64,000 nt of DNA, from positions 9,811,223 to 9,875,222 of the forward strand of contig OX465118.1 of assembly GCA_949987565.1 (NCBI GenBank), written 5' to 3'. Each line of letters begins with the position of its first letter. Within the stretch, counting starts at the first letter, position 1. Both the position numbers and the translations under genes were made by a program. Below the pieces are notes generated by a model. It was not told the origin of the DNA and ran no database searches. It worked only from the letters and a program-made list of their open reading frames with translations. This DNA is from Luidia sarsii (lineage: Eukaryota > Echinodermata > Asteroidea > Paxillosida > Luidiidae). This document shows, one piece after another, positions 25,401 to 31,400 of the stretch.

Positions 25401-28400
25401 TCAATGCTACTTGTACCTTCTCTGATCAGAAGGTTCTTCTTGAAGGGTGTGTCTAGTGGTCTTCACAGACTATGGGATCTTGTTTTTTTTGGTCTCTGCA
25501 GATGAGTGCAACATGGCCATGCTGTCCGTTCAGCCAGACCTGACCCAGTCGGCGCCCCATACCATGTGCACCCACGTGGCCCTCCCCAGCCACACCACCA
25601 CAAGCAGCACCAACGAGAAGATGGTCATGACCCCGTCGCCCATCCTCCAGACGGAGGCCTACTACGAGGACCCCAAGGACATCAAGCCCAACGGCATGAC
25701 GGTCACCTTCTCGCCCAAGAGCGGCGTGGTCACCCACCTGAACGACTACTCGTCCGACTCGTCCAACTACGCCGTGCCCAACGGCAACCCCATCATGGAC
25801 CCGTCCATGCACCAGTACATCCCGCTGGTGCGGCCCACCCAGGAGTGCTGCCGCCCGGTGCTCCACAACCGGCCGCCGCTCGACCTGCCCTGCCGCAGCG
25901 TGGCCCACAACCCGGCCGCCCAGCGCTGCTCCGAGCCGGACGGGGAGGACGACACGGCCTTCCAGGAGCAGCGGCTGCAGCGCGACTCGGCCGTCCACTC
26001 GTCCGAGGAGGAGAGCCTGACGCCCGGCTCGCCCTACGGGTCGGACCACGGCAGGGCGCCGTCTATAGTCAGCGCCGGCATTCCCTCGCACATAGACTCG
26101 CACTGCATGTCCTGGGGGATGGTCAGCCATCGGGGCGGCCGACTAGTCATACCTGATGCAGGTAATGTTATCTCAGTCATAGCAGCTCCATGGCTCGCTC
26201 ACTCTCCACCCCTTTCACTCTTCTCTTTCTCTTTTTCAGTCTCTCCCCGGCCTCTCTCTGACTCTCTCTTTTCCCCCATCCCTCTCTCCATCTCCCTCCC
26301 CTCTCCCCTCTCTCCCCATCTCTCTCTCTCTTTCAACCCTCACTCTCTCTGTCTTTCTCCTTTGATTCAAGAACTTGACATATCTGAATATCAAAGATAT
26401 TAGAGGGCCTGACGTTTTGATCCTATAGCTGACCGAGGACGAACACAGAGGTAGAGGAAGAGACAATGGGATAAGGATGACAGAGAAACAAAATATGGCA
26501 AAGTAGGAAAACATGATCGCTTGACTATGGTGGTATCAAATGGAAGGGCGGGGAGGAGGTAAGGGGAACTCTTAGGGACAAGATGAAAGAGAGAAGTCGA
26601 AGGAGTTATCTTTTTAATGCAAAATCGCTCAAAATAAGGCTAAAAAGCAACTCAAGGTGAAGGGCTAAGGGACGAAGGAGATAAAGAGGGACTCGGGAAG
26701 GCCGGAGATAGGAATTGACATTCCTCTTAAAAAGGGCAAGATCGTAGGCTGGGGGGAAACATGAACCAGGAAGGGAATTCCAGATGAAGGCAGAACGAGG
26801 GAAGAAGCTGTTCCGATACCTCTCCGTTCTACACTTTGGGATGGATATAGGGTGTGCGGGGGAAAATACGAAAGAGATATCTAACAAACAATCCATATGC
26901 TTTCGCGCAACCCTTTCATCAAAGAAGTTATTAATTTTGTGGTATGCAAATGACATCCAAAGGACTTCATCAAAGCATCGCTACTAGAAATTATACCGTG
27001 CTTCACGGAGTATTTCCATTGTGTTTGTGTCAATTGCAGGCATAAGCATGTTCATCCCAGAGGGCGCCCTTCCCAAGGGCCACACGGAGGACCTGTACAT
27101 AGCGGTCAGCCGGGACGCCAACGACCGGCCGCGGGTCAGCGGCAAGCAGACCATCCTCAGCCCGGTCATCATCTGCGGCCCGCCGGGCCTGACCTTCGCC
27201 AAGCCGGTCATCATCACGGCCCCGCACTGCGCCAACAGCATGAGGGCCGAGTGGCGGTCCAGCGTCTACAGCAACATGTGTCGGTCGGGCGAGCCCGTAT
27301 GGGAGGTGCGTACCGTACCAGATTCCTTCCCCGCCCAGACTCCATGCCCAATACATTAATAATTTCACGCTACTTCGCTGCGCTCATACGCATGAAAGAC
27401 AGCTTAGTATTATTGGGACGCAATAAGAAGGACATTGGGCACTGGTTTGAGTTTTAAGACTATTTATTACAGCATGGGATAATGGTGGCACACAAACAGT
27501 TTGGACATACTGTAGATCGAGTAGACTGAAGATGACTTGTATAGAACCAAACGCAGAAACAAATTCGAGGTTGGAATTTCGTGAAGATCGGAAAACATCG
27601 GTGTTCACAGTTGGCAGCTGGTTATGATAGAATCCTCAAGTTGAAAACTTATCAGGTCATTATGTCCTGGCCATCGTCGGCCACCTTGTAGTGATTATTT
27701 CGAAATCTGAGGTCTTTCTACATGAGATATCCTTCACATTGTTAACACAAACTTTCAATGTTTTGTAAGGCTTAAATCGTATTGCTGTCGTTGTTGTTGT
27801 TTTTCGTTCTCACTGTTTGATTATGGCTGTTCAACTCGTTTCCCTTCGTTGTTTTTTTTTTGGGGTATATCTGCCTCGCAGAAAGTTGCCATTGTTGGGG
27901 AGGAGACCATCAACACGCCCATCTTCTGCCAGATAGACAAGCGGCAGTGCTCGGTGGTGACGGACCAGCTCAGCTGGTTCGCCTTCGTGGGCGAGTCCCT
28001 GCCCAGCCAGGTGGCCAGCAAGATCCTCAAGATCGCCGTCTTCGGTCCGGTGCTGCGAGCCACCATGGACTACAGCATCAAGGTGTACGTCATGGAAGAC
28101 ACCCCGGACACGCTGGAGGTGAACAAGACAAGCGAACAACTCGTATAGGAGCTCTTAGATAGACGTGTGACACGATACCTGCATCGTGGAGAATGTAATT
28201 CATCGAGGCGACCCACATTGCAGTGAAGAGCATTAACCGTCATGGGCCAGTAATTCTGGGTGTCTGACACTCAAATACTGTAGTTATCATACTTTCTATA
28301 TGATACTAAAGTCTTGTCTTGTCTACTTACTTAGGTCTCTTGTCAAAAAGATCATCGGTTGAGTGCCGGTTGAATTCATCCGACCGATAAAAATGTCCCG

Positions 28401-31400
28401 GGTAGAAAGCCGATTGTACTGGACTCTGGGGTGAAAAATTCACGATGGCTATCCGGTGGAAACGACATCGGACGGGTCAAATCATCTGATACCCAACCGA
28501 TGATCTTGTTGCCAAGAGGCCTTACTGAGTACGACTCATTTTGAGGAAAACAAAACCAAAGCGGCTTACCGTGACCTTCTCGTGTTCGCATGTTTGCACT
28601 CTTTTTCTGCAGAATGTCATCCAGATAGAGCAGAGATTGGGCGGCCGACTACTGCACAGACCCAGGCAGTTGTACTTCATGGACACCGGTCACAACCTGA
28701 GGCTTTCCATTGAGGAGGTCATGCCGGGCTGGCAGTGCAAAGTAGCCTCCAACTGCCAAGTGAGCTGCACACTTGCTTGTTTTTTGGGGGGCCAGAAGCC
28801 TGCGAGGCCGTGATTTTTTTTTTCGTACCTCATATGTGACCCGGCACATCATAATGAGGAATATCCCCCACTTTTGAGATTTTGAGATTTTCTAATAATG
28901 TGAAAGAGTATACCATTAGCTTTCAAATGATATCAAATTTATTTCCGTATGAACTTTGTTGTAAATAATACAAGGGGACTTTGCTCGTTCATTTGGCACC
29001 AGACACAATATAGCAGCACCAGTCTAACTCCTCGAAAGCGGCCATTCAAAAAGGCAGGATCTTTATATTTTCATGAAAACAGTACACAAACACTCCCCCG
29101 AAGTCATCGTTTTTTAACATTTAGAGACGGATTTGGGAAAAATCCTTTGGACATAATATCCTCAAATACATTAACTTTCCGAAAATACAAAAAAAAATCG
29201 AATATCGAATTGAGAAGATACTTTGACTTCAGTCGTTGTTTACTCAAGAAGTGTTTTGTTGGCATATTCCTCATATCGTTGTGCCGGGTCACATATTCGC
29301 TATCTGGGGCCCATAATTATGTTTGTGCACAAACAATTTACGGGGTGGGGGCAAGAGGGAGGGGAGGGGGCTATACCAGTTGAAGTTAAAGCTAGGGATA
29401 GGCTTTCTGCACAGCCAATTAGGCTTTCTGCACAGCGATTACAACGTATGTGAACAATCTGAGTGACCTTAGACTCAATTCTTCATACTTTGTTTGTGCT
29501 CAAACATAATGGGCCCATAGGGAATATAATTATGGTAGGGAAAAAAAATTATCGCGGCCAGGCCAGGGGTGGATTTCACAAAGCAGTTACGATACATCGT
29601 AACTCAACTTACGATGGATAACCCACCGTAAGTTATGATAGGCCGCATGGTTTCTGTGCATCGCTCATCTTCTTGCGATTGATCGTAAGTTACGATGAGT
29701 TTGGTGAAATCGACCACGGTCCGCCCAGCTTAGCCTGGTAGCGCACTGGTAGCCTCCCAGGCAGAACATTCACACGCACGTTATTTACATGTACGTGTAC
29801 CGATCGCATAATAAGAGAAGTGTGGTTCCCCTGCACACTCATACTTGGGGAGTTTATTCCCCATACATCCTTTCATGTCTGAGCTGATTGAGTCCCACAC
29901 ACATTAGAAAGGTAGCCTGTACGTCCTTCCCATCGGTACATCGGTAGGCCTGATGAGGAATTTATTTCAGATTAGACAATAGTATCGAATGCAACATAAT
30001 TATCGAAAGATACAAATTATTATCCATCGTGAGTTGTAAACCGTCGTGAAATCAACCCCTAGGATGACCCATAACCATTACACATCGACATGATATTGAC
30101 AAGATACATCCTATCTCCAGCCTTCCTGAGTCCCTCTCTTTCTCCTTCTTTCTTAACCTTGAGTGTCTTTTTTTAGCCTTGTTTTGGGCAAATATGACAC
30201 CTCGAACACCTCTACCGGCTGGTTGGGGGCATACAGAAGTGGCCTCCCGTCAAGGAAAATTTGAAAAGTCCGAAGATTTGACTTGATTTGTTCCAGGGTA
30301 ATCGTAGGCGTCTTTGTGTCTTGCAGGAGATCCCCTTCTATCACATCTGGAGTGGTGCGTCCAATACCTTGCACTGTGCCTTCACGCTGGGCCGTGCCGA
30401 GCCCGCCATCAACATGGTCCGCTGCCGCATCGAGGTGTCCCAGGGCTCCTCGCCCGGCACCCGGCAGATCATCGACATCTCCAGATGCGTGGACGACGTG
30501 AGTGCGCCCTCTCTTGGGGAGAATCGGTCCAGTCGGAAGGTTTGGGGGCTAGGGGGGAGATTGATAATAGTATGCAGAAAAGGGAACGGAGAGAGGTTAC
30601 GTGATAATGAGTAGCAGAATGTGGATAGGGAAGGGATGGTTTTGACCTTCAAGAGAATGGAGATTAAAAGGAAGCAAATGCATTTGGGAAGGAATCAGAG
30701 AAAGGAAAATCAAAATGGAAACATACAAATTAATGTGATCGGAGTAAGGAAATGTGAACACAAAGAAAAATCTTAAAATAATTGCAATATTAATAGGTGT
30801 TATACAATACATGTAATTTTTATTTTCACGTTGCTAATTGAAACTATCTGCAATTAACAACATTTAGAAACAGTGGAATATTTCGTTTAGCAAGAGGTTT
30901 AAGAAAAGAAGAAATATTGAACGTGGGTGGGTATTTGACATTTCAACTGGCATGCTCCGACCTTCAGACAATTTCAGCTCGAGCAAGAGTAAGGATAAGG
31001 AGCCTGTTGGAGGTCAAGGTTATAGGTCAATAGGTCATATGCTCTGGCCATGATCCTCGTGACACCTTCAAGTGATCCTCTCGAGATCCAAAAATCGTTC
31101 TACACAGGATATCCCTCACAGTCTTTACACCAATATCTGGCAAGTCTCGAATCTCTCTTCTTTTTTCCTCCTCACTGTTCTGGTCCTCAGATGTCGTGCG
31201 ATCACAGCCACTCGGAGCCGGACGTGGCCAACTGCAGCTCCAGCTACGGCTCCATGACCCTGGAGGCCCCCAACAAGGCCTTCCGCCTCTCCCGCCCCTT
31301 CAGGTCCCAGCTCTGCACCCTCCTGGACCCGCCCAGGAGCCGGGGAAACGACTGGCGGATGCTGGCCTCCAAGCTTGGGGTGGACGGGTAAGAGGCCCCG

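Larger units (their letters stand above)
23940..25501 (+). other. UNC5 intron 7 with minisatellite foldback and SINE
   Basis: Nearly 1 kb is the foldback at 24006-24977, directly followed by a tRNA-like SINE at 24979-25066. The remainder to the acceptor has no recognised feature. Confidence 0.8.
28760..30326 (+). other. UNC5 intron 11 with three small elements
   Basis: MITE at 28834-29294, a foldback with arms near 29306-29332 and 29489-29516 (CATAATTATGTTTGTG / CAAACATAATG), and a GGGTGGATTTCACAAAGC element at 29566-29716. Confidence 0.8.

Noticed and set aside
25453..26130. 225-codon antisense open frame over the UNC5 juxtamembrane exon
   Set aside because: Shadow of a GC-rich exon; the plus-strand frame matches UNC5 and has correct splice phases.
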